From an uncultured Verrucomicrobia subdivision 3 bacterium (GTDB lineage Bacteria > Verrucomicrobiota > Verrucomicrobiia > Limisphaerales > UBA11358), in assembly GCA_903944085.1 (NCBI GenBank), contig CAJAQO010000036.1, forward strand, positions 1-33,920: a stretch of 33,920 nt of DNA, given 5' to 3'. The notes under the pieces were generated by a model that did not search any database, had not been told where the DNA came from, and saw only the letters and a program-made list of their open reading frames with translations. Made by a program: the position numbers and the translations under genes. The first letter of the stretch is position 1. The number at the start of each line of letters is the position of its first letter. Below are positions 33,570 through 33,920 of the stretch, piece by piece.

Positions 33570-33699
33570 GCTCCGGCAGGAGCGAGAGAAAATCACCATT
33601 CAACAACCCATTTCGTCCGCCCCGTCCGGGGCTTGAATCGTTTTGCCAATACGTTCCCACGGTTTCACCGTGGGCTACTACCTCGCGCCACCCCGTGGC
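33570..33699. repeat. Cluster of REP-type hairpins
   Basis: Four perfect palindromes with short loops follow one another: GCTCCGGCAGGAGC (33570-33583), GCCCCGTCCGGGGC (33619-33632), CCCACGGTTTCACCGTGGG (33656-33674) and GCCACCCCGTGGC (33687-33699). These resemble REP sequences mobilised by RAYT/IS200-like transposases encoded elsewhere (inference). Confidence 0.75.
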
Positions 33700-33727
33700 T
33701 GAAACAACGACAACTTGTTTTCCACTG

Positions 33728-33830
33728 TTCTCCGCGTCTCCGCATCTTTGCGTTAAAATAAATCCGTGAAACCAAAAACCTTCCTGCTCCTCGCCGGTGC
33801 TTTAGCTACAGAGCAGCGCCCGGCAGTGCG
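33728..33830 (+). repeat. Composite repeat, copy D
   Basis: CATCTTTGCGTTAAAATAAA, GTGAAACCAAAAACCTTCCT, CGCCGGTGCTTTAGCTACAG and GAGCAGCGCCCGGCAGT closely follow copy C. It then switches to a different palindrome (33831 onwards). Confidence 0.85.
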
Positions 33831-33913
33831 CGCGGCGTCTCGCCGCGTGAATCCAGCGGACGGTTGGTCCTGGCAGCGAGACGCTGCCGGAACCCGCAGC
33901 CGTGGACGGCTGC
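33831..33913. repeat. Second group of perfect hairpins at the window end
   Basis: CGCGGCGTCTCGCCGCG (33831-33847), GGCAGCGAGACGCTGCC (33872-33888) and GCAGCCGTGGACGGCTGC (33896-33913) are perfect palindromes with 2-3 base loops, of REP type. No gene is visible here. Confidence 0.75.
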
Positions 33914-33920
33914 GCCACAA

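Noticed and set aside
33198-33761. 187-codon plus-strand frame through the 21-bp array and hairpins
   Set aside because: It runs across two unrelated repeat types, starts inside the array, and the heptad pattern simply mirrors the 21-base period. Upstream units in the same pattern are interrupted by a stop and a frame slip.
33427-33830. Short genes starting KPKTFLLIAGALA in each composite repeat
   Set aside because: The signal-peptide-like start is followed by hairpin repeats with no conserved protein; copies diverge or stop at once, so they are treated as repeat sequence.

Overview
The window looks like a chromosomal piece of a GC-rich, Gram-negative member of the Verrucomicrobiota (inference). 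The grounds are a SecA with extra residues ahead of the Walker A segment, a verrucomicrobial-style secreted giant protein, many short overlapping operons with weak Shine-Dalgarno signals, and abundant palindromic repeats. No rRNA, tRNA, CRISPR array or complete transposase gene was seen.

Layout. (1) 1-2.6 kb: the 5' end of secA and a secreted esterase/GH28 pectin-degrading fusion. (2) 2.6-14.6 kb, all on the minus strand: a multiheme cytochrome locus. A nine-heme cytochrome c fused to a membrane cytochrome b (CbcL architecture) is followed by hemA and a tetraheme cytochrome, and this unit ends at a clear intrinsic terminator. Next comes a tightly overlapping operon: NHL lipoprotein, 13-heme cytochrome, outer-membrane beta-barrel, second NHL protein, 12-heme cytochrome and a two-domain OB-fold-like protein. 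Together these parts would carry electrons from the quinone pool across the periplasm and outer membrane, so the locus is a candidate extracellular electron-transfer system, with hemA supplying heme. (3) 14.8-19.1 kb: small uncharacterised genes, three of them likely membrane peptides, beside a sensor kinase/FixJ-type regulator pair. Two intergenic regions share a 16-bp box plus a second box at the same spacing, suggesting a local regulon. (4) 19.3-25.7 kb: one giant secreted protein with an M36 metalloprotease domain followed by a long beta-rich repeat region whose units run in an A-B-B-A order. (5) 25.8-29.0 kb: housekeeping genes: a VF530-family protein, gpsA-plsY (phospholipid synthesis) and a Gfo/Idh/MocA oxidoreductase. 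(6) 29.0-32.6 kb: a small defence island of visibly more AT-rich genes. It holds a HEPN (ApeA-like) candidate abortive-infection protein, a beta-class DNA methyltransferase and a divergent HTH/PD-ExK restriction endonuclease with apparent operator repeats between them. (7) 32.65-33.92 kb: about 1.3 kb without a credible gene. It holds an inverted-repeat element, a striking array of about 21 units at a 21-bp period, copies of a composite repeat that also flanks the restriction module, and many perfect hairpins of REP type.

Most novel-looking: the electron-transfer locus as a whole, the 21-bp-phased array, the shared promoter boxes beside the two-component system, and the repeat-flanked defence island.
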